64,000 nucleotides of DNA from Oscillospiraceae bacterium HV4-5-C5C (GCA_012034405.1 JAAVLZ010000013.1:1-64000); one strand, 5' to 3'. Positions 33,737 through 43,302 are shown, counted from the first letter of the stretch. The notes: generated by a model not told the origin, from the sequence alone. Program-made: numbers and translations.

Positions 33737-35050
33737 ATGAATATTTATTGCACCCGGAACTTGCTTCGGTTAATACAGACCAGTCCTCAGACGGCCAGAC
33801 AGGGCTTCCAATATATTCCGTTTAATCTGCTGACGGCTCTGGAGACGGCCGGCTGCGCTAAGCGCGGTTCAGGTACGCTGAATCAGCCGGAGCCTGATCA
33901 GGGCCTGCCTTTGGCCGCGGCCGCGCTTACCGCCGGCATCGCTCAGCCGGAGATCCTGTCCCCTGGCGGGATCAGCGGCCTGGCTGAAGGTCTGTTTTCC
34001 TGGCACGCGGGCTTGCTGGGTGAAGATAGCGGCGTGAAGGCGGTGGTTTTGATTAATGATGCCACGCGTTACCCCCTGGTGATTGTCATGAAGGAGGCGC
34101 AGGATTACGCTCAGCTGGACCGCTTGTTCGGTGAGGCTCTGACGCTGGCTTTGCAGACTGAGGGGGTGCCGGATCTGGGCATCGGCCGCTATTTTACCAC
34201 CGGCGGAGATATCCGCTTTATAAAGGCCAGTGACCGGCGTCAGTTAGGCCGCCTGAACGCGGCCAATGCCGAGACCCAGGAGCGGCTGCAGGTTCTGGAT
34301 ATCCGGCAGAACCTGCAGTACTTTGCAAGCCTGGAGCTAAGCCGCGGCCGCCGCTATCGCTACGCGGCCACCGCGCCGGCTCTGACGCCGGCTCAGGCTT
34401 TGCTGAATCAGCTGGCAGCGCTGGTTCAGACCCCCGGCGGGACTAGTACTGAGCCTATTCAGCAGGTTACAGCCTATCAGCTGCTGATCGCTCTGGGCCC
34501 GGCCGCTCATACGCTCGCCTGGCGGCGGGTGCTGGTACCCGCGGTGCTCTCTTTCCGCTATCTGCATAATGTGATTCAGACGGTGTTTGACTGGCATGAT
34601 CAGCATCTGCACCGCTTTGTGCTGGATACCCCCGGCCTGCCGGAAACACACATTTTAATGCCGGAGGATCCGGAGGAAATACTGGCCTCAGATGATAAGC
34701 GGGCCGTTAAGCGCCTGGATGACCGCTATGTCGCGCTTAAGGATATCGTGCCGCTGTACGGCAGTTTCAGCTACACCTATGATTTCAGCGACAAATGGAC
34801 CCATGAGATTACTTATGAAAAGACCGTGACGCTGCCTCAGCTGCAGGTCTGCCTGCTGGATGAAAAGGGGGAGCGCCCGCCGGAGGATGTAGGCGGCTTT
34901 GCCGCGTTCGGGGTTTATCTGCAAATAATGGCCAATCCTGAACACGCGGATCACCAGGCAGTTAAAGAGTGGTCTGACGGTCAGCTTGAGGGCGTTTATA
35001 CTGAAGCAGAACTGAAGCGGCGACTGGAGGATGTTTATTTCAGTTACTGA
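33737..35050 (+). CDS. DUF6933-pRiA4b ORF-3-like fusion protein
   Basis: 437 residues in two parts. The N-terminal 170 residues (MNIYCTRNLLRLI, FSWHAGLL, VVLINDATRYPLVIVM) resemble the DUF6933 family. From about residue 245 the protein resembles the plasmid pRiA4b ORF-3 family, with FRYLHNVIQTVFDWHDQHLH, YTYDFSDKWTHEITYEK and the Asp/Gly-rich CLLDEKGERPPEDVGG. No function is established for either half. The pRiA4b-type domain is common on chromosomes despite its name and is not itself evidence of a plasmid. GGAGGTG sets the start. The gene converges on the SDR gene at a 40-bp palindrome. Confidence 0.75.
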   Translation: MNIYCTRNLLRLIQTSPQTARQGFQYIPFNLLTALETAGCAKRGSGTLNQPEPDQGLPLAAAALTAGIAQPEILSPGGISGLAEGLFSWHAGLLGEDSGVKAVVLINDATRYPLVIVMKEAQDYAQLDRLFGEALTLALQTEGVPDLGIGRYFTTGGDIRFIKASDRRQLGRLNAANAETQERLQVLDIRQNLQYFASLELSRGRRYRYAATAPALTPAQALLNQLAALVQTPGGTSTEPIQQVTAYQLLIALGPAAHTLAWRRVLVPAVLSFRYLHNVIQTVFDWHDQHLHRFVLDTPGLPETHILMPEDPEEILASDDKRAVKRLDDRYVALKDIVPLYGSFSYTYDFSDKWTHEITYEKTVTLPQLQVCLLDEKGERPPEDVGGFAAFGVYLQIMANPEHADHQAVKEWSDGQLEGVYTEAELKRRLEDVYFSY

Positions 35051-35112
35051 AACAAGCTGGCTGCCTGAGCGCCGAAGTCCTGTGGGTTACTTCCTGCAGT
35101 TCCATGATGAAA

Positions 35113-35152
35113 CACCGGGGGCGGTCTCTCCTAGGAGAGACCGCCCCCGGTG
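35113..35152. terminator. 40-bp perfect loopless palindrome between convergent genes
   Basis: Twenty bases beginning CACCGGGGGCGG are followed directly by their exact reverse complement. The hairpin would be extremely stable. There is no T-run on either strand, so it is a bidirectional terminator by position only. Confidence 0.7.
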
Positions 35153-35196
35153 CTGACCGCTGCGCCAATCATCAGCGCCGCAGTCGCTGAACAGGA

Positions 35197-35973
35197 TCAG
35201 ACCAGGGCAAAACCGCCGTCGACGGTGATGAACTGGCCGGTGGTATAGCTGGCACTTTCGCTCCCAAAGAAGAGCAGCGGGCCGTTCAGTTCGCCGCGCG
35301 CGCCGGGACGGGAGGCGGGACACAGAGCGTTGTACATCTGCATAAAGCTCTGGTTGGTGAAGAGGGTGCCGGCGGTCATCTCAGACTCAAACAGGCCGGG
35401 GCCGACTGCGTTAACCGTAATGTTATCTTGCGCGTAGGAGGCCGCCATGCCCTTGGTTATGCCCAGAACAGCGGCTTTGGAAGCGTTGTAGACATGACGC
35501 ACTAACTGCGGGGCTTTGTCAGCCAAGATAGCATTGACGGAAGCGACGTTGACAATACGGCCGTAGTGATTCTTTTTCATTTGAGGAATGACATATTTTC
35601 CGGTCAGAAAGATGCTGCGGACGTTGGTGTCCATGGATTTATCCCACTGCTCCGTGGTCAGGGTTTCAACGCTGCCGCCCTGAGCAATACCAGCGTTGTT
35701 TACTAAAACGTCAATCTTACCAAAATGCGCCAGAACTTCAGCGATCGCTGCTTTAACACTGTCTTCACTGCAAACGTCACAGACCACGGCCAGGGCCTGG
35801 TGTCCGCCGGCGGTGATTTCGTTGACCACAGTCTCCAGTTTTTCCTTGCGGCGGGCCAGTAAAGCCACGTCGGCACCATGCTGGGCAAAGGCGCGGGCGG
35901 CATCGGCGCCCAAACCGCTGGACGCACCGGTTACCACGACTACCCGGCCGCTGAAGTCAAAAAGATTTTGCAT
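35197..35973 (-). CDS. short-chain dehydrogenase/reductase (gluconate 5-dehydrogenase-like)
   Basis: 258 residues of classical SDR layout: the cofactor motif VTGASSGLGADAARAF, NNAGIAQ, the catalytic Ser in IVNVASVNA, YNASK with catalytic Tyr and Lys, and the C-terminal TGQFITVDGG. The closest look is to gluconate 5-dehydrogenase (IdnO/GnoI-like) or 3-oxoacyl reductase relatives; the substrate is unproven. It is a single gene with an upstream AT-rich palindrome (36087-36104) that probably binds a regulator, which fits an inducible sugar-acid or polyol pathway. Confidence 0.85.
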   Translation of the reverse strand: MQNLFDFSGRVVVVTGASSGLGADAARAFAQHGADVALLARRKEKLETVVNEITAGGHQALAVVCDVCSEDSVKAAIAEVLAHFGKIDVLVNNAGIAQGGSVETLTTEQWDKSMDTNVRSIFLTGKYVIPQMKKNHYGRIVNVASVNAILADKAPQLVRHVYNASKAAVLGITKGMAASYAQDNITVNAVGPGLFESEMTAGTLFTNQSFMQMYNALCPASRPGARGELNGPLLFFGSESASYTTGQFITVDGGFALV

Positions 35974-36086
35974 ATATTGTTCCTCCGTTCTCTATTTACC
36001 GGCACTCACATAAACGGGTCAGTAACCCGTCTGAATCCTCGGTAAGCTGCTTGGACTTTATTGATTTTACTATACTAATCTGAAAA

Positions 36087-36104
36087 TTGCTAAATATTTA
36101 GCAA
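36087..36104. promoter_or_regulatory. 18-bp perfect palindrome, likely operator of the SDR gene
   Basis: TTGCTAAATATTTAGCAA is a perfect palindrome. On the minus strand a TATAGT lies just downstream of it, so a bound repressor would cover the -35 region of the SDR promoter. No regulator gene is adjacent. Confidence 0.5.
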
Positions 36105-36204
36105 AAAATATCCAGGTGCGTTTGCTTCGTCCGCGGCACCGGGCGCGACTTGCGGCAAGCAGCACCAGATGATTGCAGCCGGACCGATTAAGCCGCAATT
36201 GAAC

Positions 36205-36233
36205 TTGCCAGTGATGGTAGCCTGCTTTATAGT
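36205..36233 (+). promoter_or_regulatory. promoter of the fur-msrA unit
   Basis: TTGCCA (36205-36210) and TATAGT (36228-36233) are 17 bases apart, giving a leader of about 115 bases. Confidence 0.55.
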
Positions 36234-36355
36234 TACTGCGGATGCGACTGTTTTGCAGCGGACGCCGGCGGCGATCAGCCTTGCGTCATGATCCGGCACA
36301 GGATTCAAGACCGGGCACTCCCTGAAATCCGGGGTGACCTATAAGGAGACTCAAG

Positions 36356-36820
36356 ATGAAACAAACAACAGCAGACTGGCCGGCAGGCGTGAGGAAAACC
36401 AGACAGCGGGAAGCTATCTGGGACGTTTTGCAACAGGCGTCAGCCCCGCTCAGCGCCAGAGATATCGCGGCCAGACTGGGAGCAGAAGGCGCGGAAGCCT
36501 GGCTGTCCACGGTATATCGTACCCTGGATTTACTGGTCAGCCGCGGCAGTGTTACCCGCATAGCCAGGCTGGATTCAGACATGGCCGTATATAGCTTGCA
36601 GCATGCCGGTCACCGGCATTATGCGGTTTGCCTGAAGTGCCACAAAATTATCCCGATGACCAATTGTCCGATGGATGAGTTCATCCCCAGGCTGGAGGAT
36701 CGGAATTTTCTGGTCCTGGGTCACCAGCTGGAGCTGTACGGTTATTGCAGCAGCTGTAAGGCAGAAGCGCTGGCGACCGCCGCGGTTGACAGCGCGCCAA
36801 AACCTCGGCACCCAGTATGA
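36356..36820 (+). CDS. Fur-family metal-responsive regulator
   Basis: 154 residues. A winged helix (about 10-85, with TRQREAIWDVLQ and WLSTVYRTLDLLVSRGSV) is followed by the dimerisation domain with HRHYAVCLKCHKI and GYCSSCKAE. The two CxxC pairs form the structural zinc site, and HRHY provides regulatory ligands. Whether it is Fur, Zur or PerR cannot be decided from the visible residues. It is translationally linked to msrA through a 4-base ATGA overlap, which hints at an oxidative-stress role such as PerR. AAGGAG precedes the start. Confidence 0.88.
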   Translation: MKQTTADWPAGVRKTRQREAIWDVLQQASAPLSARDIAARLGAEGAEAWLSTVYRTLDLLVSRGSVTRIARLDSDMAVYSLQHAGHRHYAVCLKCHKIIPMTNCPMDEFIPRLEDRNFLVLGHQLELYGYCSSCKAEALATAAVDSAPKPRHPV

Positions 36821-37356
36821 TTAAAGAAATATATCTGGCCGGCGGCTGCTTTTGGGGGTTGGAACAGTACCTCAGCCAGATCCGCGGGGTTAAGGCTACT
36901 GAGGCCGGTTATGCCAACGGCCGGTCGGCTGCTGGGCGCAACGCCGACCGGGCGCCTGACTATCAGACAGTCTGCCAGGGCAGCCTGGGCTTTGCCGAGA
37001 CGGTGCGCGTGAGTTACGACGAAGAGCAGCTGCCCCTGGAACGGCTGCTGGAGCTGTACCTGCAGGCTATAGATCCGTGGTCGGTCAACCGTCAGGGTGC
37101 TGACTGCGGGGTCCAGTACAGAACTGGCATTTTTTATCAGGAGCTGGCTGACCAGGTTACGGCACAGGCTTTACTGAATGCGCTGGCCGGCGCTGCTGGC
37201 CGGTTTCCCGCGGTCGTGTGCCAGCCGCTGAGGAATTATTATCCGGCCGAACCTTATCACCAGCGTTACCTTGAAAAAAACCCCGGGGGTTATTGCCACA
37301 TTTCACCCCGGCTGATGGCGGAGGCCAGACGGGCCAATCCTGATCCCAATTTGTGA
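36817..37356 (+). CDS. msrA: peptide methionine-S-sulfoxide reductase
   Basis: MsrA reduces the S-epimer of methionine sulfoxide in proteins. The 179-residue protein has the signature AGGCFWGLEQYL with the catalytic Cys, the substrate-pocket segment GYANG, and QYRTGIFY. The late segment AEPYHQRYLEKNPGGYCHI holds the conserved YHQ. A cysteine near the C-terminus (GGYCHI) could be the resolving residue. The start overlaps the fur-like stop, so expression is coupled. No msrB is adjacent or fused. Confidence 0.95.
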   Translation: MIKEIYLAGGCFWGLEQYLSQIRGVKATEAGYANGRSAAGRNADRAPDYQTVCQGSLGFAETVRVSYDEEQLPLERLLELYLQAIDPWSVNRQGADCGVQYRTGIFYQELADQVTAQALLNALAGAAGRFPAVVCQPLRNYYPAEPYHQRYLEKNPGGYCHISPRLMAEARRANPDPNL

Positions 37357-37394
37357 AGCGGCGCCATGCCGCCACCATAAAACCCGCTTTTTTT
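37356..37394 (+). terminator. terminator of msrA
   Basis: AAGCGG and CCGCTT enclose an inner GCGGC-GCCAT-GCCGC hairpin and lead into TTTTTTT at 37388-37394. Confidence 0.6.
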
Positions 37395-37494
37395 CACAAA
37401 TCAGACTGCCTGAACTGCGGCTTAACTGTAGTAAAATGCAGTTGCCTGCAATACCCATCCAGTCTGACGGCAGTAACTGAAAGGAAGCGTATTT

Positions 37495-40179
37495 ATGAAA
37501 ATTATTGATTTAAAGACGCAGCACCTGACCAATCCCCTGGGCTTTGAATTATCCGCTCCGGTATTTTCATTTAAAGTGACGGAAACCGAGGCCGGCAAAC
37601 TGCTTTGGAGCCGGGTGGAAATTGCGGCGGACGCGGCCTTTGCGGATATCCGCTTTGACAGCGGGCCTCAGACCCGGCTGAACGCCATGGCCTATGCGCC
37701 GGATTTTAAGCCGGAGCCCTGTACCCGCTACTGGTGGCGGGTGTCAGCTCTGGCCGATGACCGCAGCCTGGCCCAGAGCGAGCCCGCTTGGTTTGAAACC
37801 GCTAAAGCGCCGGGAGATTGGCTGGCAACCTGGATCAGCCATGATTTCCCCTCCGGACGGGGCGCCGTGTTTTCCCGCGGCATAGAGGTGAGAAAGCCGC
37901 TCAGACAGGCCCGGGCTTATATCCTGGGCCTGGGTTTATATGAGAGTTATCTGAACGGCCGGAAAACCGGACAGGAATATCTGGCGCCCGGTTGTCATGC
38001 CTATGATAAATGGCTGCAATACCAGACTTATGATCTGACTGAACAACTGCAGTCCCTGGTCGGGCAGCCGGCCGAATGGGAGATTTGGACAGCAGACGGC
38101 TGGTACTGCGGCCGTTTTGGGTATAAGGGGCAGACAAAGATTTACGGATCTCAACAGCGACTGCTGGCAGAGCTCCTGCTGGAATATGAAGACGGCAGCC
38201 GTGAAATGATTGCGACGGATGATCAGTGGCAGGTCAGACTGAGCCCGATCAGCTTTGCCAATATCTATGACGGAGAAACCTATGACGCCAATCTTAAGCT
38301 GAGCCCAAAGCAGCCGGTCGTTTGTCTGGATGACCAGAATTATGATCACCTCACTCCAAGGCTCAGTCCGCCTGTAGTCTGCGCCCAGCGCCTGCCTGTA
38401 AAAGAAATAATCCATACCCCGGCCGGTGAAACGGTACTCGACATGGGGCAGAATATGGTGGGCTGGCTGGAAGCGAGGCTTGATGAACCCTCCGGCCAGG
38501 AGGTGACCCTGCAGTTTGGTGAGGTACTGCAGAACGGCTGCTTTTATAAAGATAATCTGCGCACCGCTCTTCAGACGTTCCGCTACATTTCTGACGGTAA
38601 AGCCCGGACCATCCGGCAGCATTTCACCTTTTTTGGTTTCCGTTATGTCAAAGTCAGCGGCCTGACCCAGGCGGTCCGGGCGGAGGATTTTGTGGGGCTG
38701 GTACTCCACACGCGGCTAGAGCGGATCGGCCGGATTGAAACAGCCGACCCCCTGGTGAACCGGCTCTATCAGAATGCCTGGTGGGGCCAGCGGGGTAATT
38801 TCCTGGATGTGCCTACCGACTGCCCTCAGCGTGATGAACGGCTGGGCTGGACTGGCGACGCACAGGCTTTTTCAGGAACTGCCTGTTTTAATGCGGATAC
38901 CTATGCGTTTTACCGCAAATACTGCCATGATCTGGCCCTGGAGCAGGCCGATTTAGGCACCGTCCCCTATGTGGCACCGATGATGGGCATGCGTGAAGGC
39001 GGCAGCACCGCCTGGGGTGACGCAGCCACCGTCATTCCCTGGACGGTTTATCTGCACAGCGGTGACGCGGCGATCCTGCGGCAGCAGTATGACAGCATGA
39101 AGGCCTGGGTGGACTACATGGCCCATGAGGCCAGCTCCACCGGGGATCCTTATTTATGGAGCAGCGGCTTCCATTTTGCGGATTGGCTGGCGCTGGATAA
39201 TTTCAGAGATCCTGAGTCCTGCTTTGGCGGAACGGATCCGTATTTGATCGCCACCGCTTATTTTTACTATTCCACCCGGATCGTCGCCCAGACGGCCGGT
39301 ATACTGGGTCAGACTGCCGACCAGGCCTGTTATGAAAGTCTGGCCCGTCATATCCAAAGCAGTTTTCAGCAGGAATATCTGACCCCCGCGGGCCGGCTGG
39401 CCTGTGATACGCAGACGGCCTATGTGGTCACGTTATTCATGGAACTGGCGCCAGAGGAGCAGCGCCCGCGGCTGGCCGCAGCGTTGAGGCAGGCCCTGGA
39501 ACGCAGCCGGGAACGGCTGGAGACAGGCTTTGTGGGCACAACCTATTTATGCCGCGTCCTCAGCCACTGGGGCATGAACGAATTAGCCTATACACTGCTG
39601 CTGAACCGCGAATATCCCGGCTGGCTGTATGAGGTGCTGCTTGGCGCCACCACCATCTGGGAACGCTGGAATTCCTTGCTGCCGGACGGGCGTGTCAGCG
39701 ACACCGGGATGAACTCGCTGAATCATTATACCTACGGATCTATTGTCGAATGGATGTACCGTGATATGCTGGGCATAAACCCGGTGGCAGCCGCCCCCGG
39801 CTTCAAGCAGGCGCGGCTGGAGCCAAAGCCCGATCCGCGCATCAGATGGGCCCGGGGCTCAGTTGACACCGCCGCCGGCCTGTATATCAGTCAATGGCAC
39901 TATACTGACGACGGCAGGCTGGGTCTTTGCTTACAGCTGCCCTTTGATACGACCGCAACACTGCGCCTGCCTTACTGCCGCGACAGGATGGCGCTCCGAT
40001 GCTTACAGCTGCCCTGCCAGGCTGAACTGACCGACTGCTGGGACTGGCTGGAGCAGACAGCCCGGGAGGGACAGCCGCTGGCAGCTTTATGGCCCGGGCT
40101 TCCTGCTGCCCCTTACGGTCAGGATCTGCTGATTCCCCTGAGCGCCGGCTGCTATAGCTTTTATTATGAACCGGTGTGA
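37495..40179 (+). CDS. alpha-L-rhamnosidase, GH78
   Basis: 894 residues with the standard order of bacterial GH78 enzymes: N-terminal beta domains (1-400, with LGLGLYESYLNGRKTG and TADGWYCGRFGY), then the (alpha/alpha)6 catalytic barrel. The barrel includes FLDVPTDCPQRDERLGWTGD (about 435-455), the region with the catalytic acids. A C-terminal beta domain from about residue 760 closes the protein. There is no signal peptide, so it acts in the cytoplasm on imported rhamnosides. It converges on the AraC regulator gene, ending 10 bases away, and lies next to L-fucose isomerase. AAAGGAAG precedes the start. The substrate aglycone or glycan is unknown. Confidence 0.92.
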   Translation: MKIIDLKTQHLTNPLGFELSAPVFSFKVTETEAGKLLWSRVEIAADAAFADIRFDSGPQTRLNAMAYAPDFKPEPCTRYWWRVSALADDRSLAQSEPAWFETAKAPGDWLATWISHDFPSGRGAVFSRGIEVRKPLRQARAYILGLGLYESYLNGRKTGQEYLAPGCHAYDKWLQYQTYDLTEQLQSLVGQPAEWEIWTADGWYCGRFGYKGQTKIYGSQQRLLAELLLEYEDGSREMIATDDQWQVRLSPISFANIYDGETYDANLKLSPKQPVVCLDDQNYDHLTPRLSPPVVCAQRLPVKEIIHTPAGETVLDMGQNMVGWLEARLDEPSGQEVTLQFGEVLQNGCFYKDNLRTALQTFRYISDGKARTIRQHFTFFGFRYVKVSGLTQAVRAEDFVGLVLHTRLERIGRIETADPLVNRLYQNAWWGQRGNFLDVPTDCPQRDERLGWTGDAQAFSGTACFNADTYAFYRKYCHDLALEQADLGTVPYVAPMMGMREGGSTAWGDAATVIPWTVYLHSGDAAILRQQYDSMKAWVDYMAHEASSTGDPYLWSSGFHFADWLALDNFRDPESCFGGTDPYLIATAYFYYSTRIVAQTAGILGQTADQACYESLARHIQSSFQQEYLTPAGRLACDTQTAYVVTLFMELAPEEQRPRLAAALRQALERSRERLETGFVGTTYLCRVLSHWGMNELAYTLLLNREYPGWLYEVLLGATTIWERWNSLLPDGRVSDTGMNSLNHYTYGSIVEWMYRDMLGINPVAAAPGFKQARLEPKPDPRIRWARGSVDTAAGLYISQWHYTDDGRLGLCLQLPFDTTATLRLPYCRDRMALRCLQLPCQAELTDCWDWLEQTAREGQPLAALWPGLPAAPYGQDLLIPLSAGCYSFYYEPV

Positions 40180-40189
40180 AGAGCCGGTA

Positions 40190-41080
40190 TTATGAGCCGG
40201 CAGCCGCTGCTGCTGCCTGCCGCCGGTACGCCCGGGGCGACACCTTTTTGTATTTTTTAAAGACCCGGATGAAATAGCTGGCATCCCTGAAGCCGCAGGC
40301 GGAGGCTATTTGCGTGACCGTCTGATCACTGCTTAACAGCAGACAGCAGGCGGCTTCAATCCGGTGATCATTCAGATAATCTATGGGCGTATGGCCGGTC
40401 ATCCGGTAAAAAAAACGGCAAAAGTAGCGGCTGTTCATCCCCGCGGCAGCGGCCAGCTGTGCTAAGCTCAGATCCTGCTGATACTGTTTTTCTATCAGAG
40501 AAAGCACCGCTTTGATTTGCTGCAGCTGCCGCCGGCTGCCGGTCGCGCTGACCGGCGCCGGTCTGGTCAGCCGCTCCCGCAGGATCAGGCCCCAGGCCTG
40601 ACTGAGTGCCGCCCGTACCATTAACTGGTAAGCCGGCTTCTGGCCGCGGGCTTCCTCAAAGGCCAAGTCTATGGCCTTCCTCAACTCGGCGCTGCTGGCG
40701 TCAGACTCGGTCTGAGCCGGCCAATAGGGCTTAACCTGTAACAACTGCTGTTCCAGGGGCTTTAAAAGCTGCTGCAATACGCCGGCTTCAGAGGCCAGCC
40801 AGCTCAGGTCAAAAACCAGGCAGTCATAAATTGCCCGGGTGGGTGATCCTGTATGCAGCAAACCGCTGTTGATAAACAGGAGGTCTCCTGGCCGCAGCTG
40901 ATACGTTTCTCCGCCCACTGTACAGTCAAAGCGACCTGCCAGTAAGCGGATGATTTCCACTTCGCCGTGCCAGTGCAGCGGCATGTGGTACTGCGGGTGC
41001 GCCGGGTTCAGCTGATATAGTTCTACCGGGTAACCAAAGCTGCCGCGGGGCCGGGATTCTTTATAAGCCAGATACTGCAT
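40190..41080 (-). CDS. AraC-family regulator with cupin sensor
   Basis: 296 residues: an N-terminal cupin (about 25-110, PLHWHGEVEIIRLLAGRF and YQLRPGDLLFINSGLLHTG) that senses a sugar, and two C-terminal helix-turn-helix motifs. The HTH region includes LSLAQLAAAAGMNSRYFCRF and QIASACGFRDASYFIRVFKK. The pattern is that of RhaR/RhaS-like and MelR-like activators. Divergent to fucI and convergent with the rhamnosidase, it is the likely local activator of the deoxy-sugar locus. The 175-base divergent gap carries repeated sequences suited to its binding. Confidence 0.9.
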   Translation of the reverse strand: MQYLAYKESRPRGSFGYPVELYQLNPAHPQYHMPLHWHGEVEIIRLLAGRFDCTVGGETYQLRPGDLLFINSGLLHTGSPTRAIYDCLVFDLSWLASEAGVLQQLLKPLEQQLLQVKPYWPAQTESDASSAELRKAIDLAFEEARGQKPAYQLMVRAALSQAWGLILRERLTRPAPVSATGSRRQLQQIKAVLSLIEKQYQQDLSLAQLAAAAGMNSRYFCRFFYRMTGHTPIDYLNDHRIEAACCLLLSSDQTVTQIASACGFRDASYFIRVFKKYKKVSPRAYRRQAAAAAAGS

Positions 41081-41114
41081 GCTGCTGCTACCTGCTTTCC
41101 TGAAAGGTAAAAGT

Positions 41115-41180
41115 GAATATTGTGCTGATTATGCTTATTATAATGCAATATTCGCATCCATTTGCTTGTTATAATGAAAT
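41115..41180. promoter_or_regulatory. araC-fucI control region with inverted and direct repeats
   Basis: GAATATTG (41115-41122) and CAATATTC (41146-41153) form an inverted repeat with centres 31 bases apart. A second pattern, TGCTT[A/G]TTATAATG[C/A]AAT, occurs twice as a direct repeat (41132-41149 and 41163-41180), also offset by 31 bases, or three helical turns. Each direct-repeat copy includes a TATAAT. AraC-family proteins bind direct repeats, so these are good operator candidates. Confidence 0.6.
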
Positions 41181-41255
41181 TATCTACCGGCTGCAAAGAC
41201 AGCCTTTTTTATGCGGTCCGCTGGAGACCGCGCTGACAAAATGGAGGTGCAAAAA

Positions 41256-43049
41256 ATGGCAGATAGCAGATTGATCGGCGAGTATCCCGTAATTGGCATT
41301 CGCCCCACGATTGACGGCCGGCGCGGCAAAGCTCAGGTGCGGGAGTCGCTGGAGGAGCAGACCATGAACATGGCCCTTCAGGCCAAACAACTCTTTGAAG
41401 GGCAGCTTCGCTATACGAACGGCCAGCCGGTGCGGGTGGTGATTGCGGACCAGACGATTGGCCGGGTGGCGGAGGCCGCGGCTTGCGCAGCCCAGTTTAA
41501 GCGTGAAGGCGTGGATATCACACTGACGGTCACGCCTTGCTGGTGCTACGGCTCTGAAACCATGGACATGGACCCCATGACCATAAAAGCTGTCTGGGGC
41601 TTTAATGGCACTGAACGCCCCGGCGCGGTCTATCTGGCGGCGGTTCTGGCCGCTCACGCCCAAAAGGGATTACCGGCTTTTGGCATCTACGGCCATGATG
41701 TTCAGCCGGCCGATGCCAGCGATATTCCGGCAGACGTCGCGGAAAAACTGCTGCGCTTTGGCCGGGCTGCTGTTGCCGCTGCTACCATGCGGGGCAAATC
41801 CTATCTGCAGATCGGCTCGATCTGCATGGGCATAGCCGGTTCCATCATCAATCCGGATTTCTTTGAGGAATATCTGGGCATGCGCGTGGAGTCCGTGGAC
41901 GAAGTGGAACTGATCCGGCGCATGACGGAAGGTATTTATGACCCCGCGGAGTATCAAAAGGCTCTGGCCTGGACCAAAGCCAACTGTCCTGAGGGCTTTG
42001 ACAAAAATCCACCGGAACTGCAGGTGTCCGCGGAAAAGAAAGCCGAGGAATGGGAATTTGTGGTCAAGATGATGGTGATCATGAAGGATCTTATCAGCGG
42101 CAACCCCAATTTGCCGGCTGAGTTCGGCGAAGAAAAGGTCGGCCATAACGCGATCGCGGCCGGCTTTCAGGGCCAGCGCCAGTGGACGGACTTTTATCCC
42201 AACGGCGATTTTGCGGAAGCTCTGCTCAATTCCAATTTTGACTGGAACGGCGCCCGGGAGCCCTATGTGCTGGCAACGGAAAATGACACGCTGAACGGCG
42301 TGAGCATGCTGCTGGCTAAGCTTCTCACCAACCGGCCCCAGATTTTTGCTGATGTCAGGACATACTGGAGCCCTGAAGCCGTGCGTGAGGCCAGCGGCTA
42401 CGAACTGGAAGGCGTGGCGGCCCAGTCCGGCGGTTTTATTCACCTGATTAATTCAGGCGCGGCCTGTCTGGATGCCTGCGGCGAAGAGCGGGATGAACAA
42501 GGACAGCCGGTCATGAAGCGCTTTTGGGAGATGAGTCAGGACGATATCACGGCCTGTCTTAAAGCTACTACCTGGAACCCCGCTGATAAGGGCTATTTCC
42601 GTGGTGGCGGCTACTCCAGCCGGTTCCTGACCCGAGCTGAGATGCCGGTTACGATGCTGCGGCTCAATCTGGTTAAGGGTCTGGGTCCCATGCTCCAGAT
42701 TGTAGAAGGCTGGACCGTTAATTTACCGGACACCGTCAGCGACCTTTTGTGGAAGCGGACGGATTACACCTGGCCCTGCACCTGGTTTGCGCCCAGGGTA
42801 ACCGGTCAGGGAGCCTTTGCCAGCGCTTATGATGTGATGAATAACTGGGGTGCCAACCATGGGGCCATCAGCTATGGCCATATCGGCGCGGACCTGATAA
42901 CACTCTGCTCCATTTTGCGTATCCCGGTGGCTATGCATAATGTGCCGGAGGCAGACATCTTCCGGCCGGCGGTGTGGAACGCTTTTGGCATGGACAAGGA
43001 AGGCCAGGATTTCAGGGCTTGTCAGGCCTTTGGCCCCCTGTATCAGTAA
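41256..43049 (+). CDS. fucI: L-fucose isomerase
   Basis: FucI interconverts L-fucose (or D-arabinose) and L-fuculose with Mn2+. The 597-residue protein matches the family length (about 590) and starts with the typical [15 protein letters not shown]. Also conserved are [35 protein letters not shown] and the C-terminal [19 protein letters not shown]. It acts in the cytoplasm. GGAGGTG six bases before ATG 41256 sets the start. No fuculose kinase or aldolase gene is seen in the window, so the rest of the pathway must lie elsewhere. A terminator follows. Confidence 0.95.
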   Translation: MADSRLIGEYPVIGIRPTIDGRRGKAQVRESLEEQTMNMALQAKQLFEGQLRYTNGQPVRVVIADQTIGRVAEAAACAAQFKREGVDITLTVTPCWCYGSETMDMDPMTIKAVWGFNGTERPGAVYLAAVLAAHAQKGLPAFGIYGHDVQPADASDIPADVAEKLLRFGRAAVAAATMRGKSYLQIGSICMGIAGSIINPDFFEEYLGMRVESVDEVELIRRMTEGIYDPAEYQKALAWTKANCPEGFDKNPPELQVSAEKKAEEWEFVVKMMVIMKDLISGNPNLPAEFGEEKVGHNAIAAGFQGQRQWTDFYPNGDFAEALLNSNFDWNGAREPYVLATENDTLNGVSMLLAKLLTNRPQIFADVRTYWSPEAVREASGYELEGVAAQSGGFIHLINSGAACLDACGEERDEQGQPVMKRFWEMSQDDITACLKATTWNPADKGYFRGGGYSSRFLTRAEMPVTMLRLNLVKGLGPMLQIVEGWTVNLPDTVSDLLWKRTDYTWPCTWFAPRVTGQGAFASAYDVMNNWGANHGAISYGHIGADLITLCSILRIPVAMHNVPEADIFRPAVWNAFGMDKEGQDFRACQAFGPLYQ

Positions 43050-43098
43050 GCTTGCTTTTCAGGGGAAGCTCTGAAAGAGCCTGATCGGATCCGTTTAT

Positions 43099-43174
43099 AA
43101 GAGCCAGAGCCAGACCGGCGACGGCGGCTGCCTGAACGCAGCCGGCCGTCCGGTGTCTGGTTCGGGCTCTTTTT
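43099..43174 (+). terminator. terminator of fucI
   Basis: AAGAGCCAGAGCCAGACCGG pairs with CCGGTGTCTGGTTCGGGCTCTT with small mismatches, followed by TTTT. An inner GC-rich hairpin fills the loop. Confidence 0.8.
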
Positions 43175-43302
43175 GATCTGGCTCCAGGCGCCGTAATCAG
43201 GACCTGAATTCCGCCGCCCTGAGGCTCAAAACCGCAGCGGTAGGCTACAATATAGACAGCTCACTAACCTGAGACCGACTGACGTCTGGAAAGGATAAGC
43301 AT

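Noticed and set aside
33737-35050. Plasmid-derived or mobile region
   Set aside because: The pRiA4b name is only historical. No integrase, transposase, att repeats or change in composition accompanies the gene.
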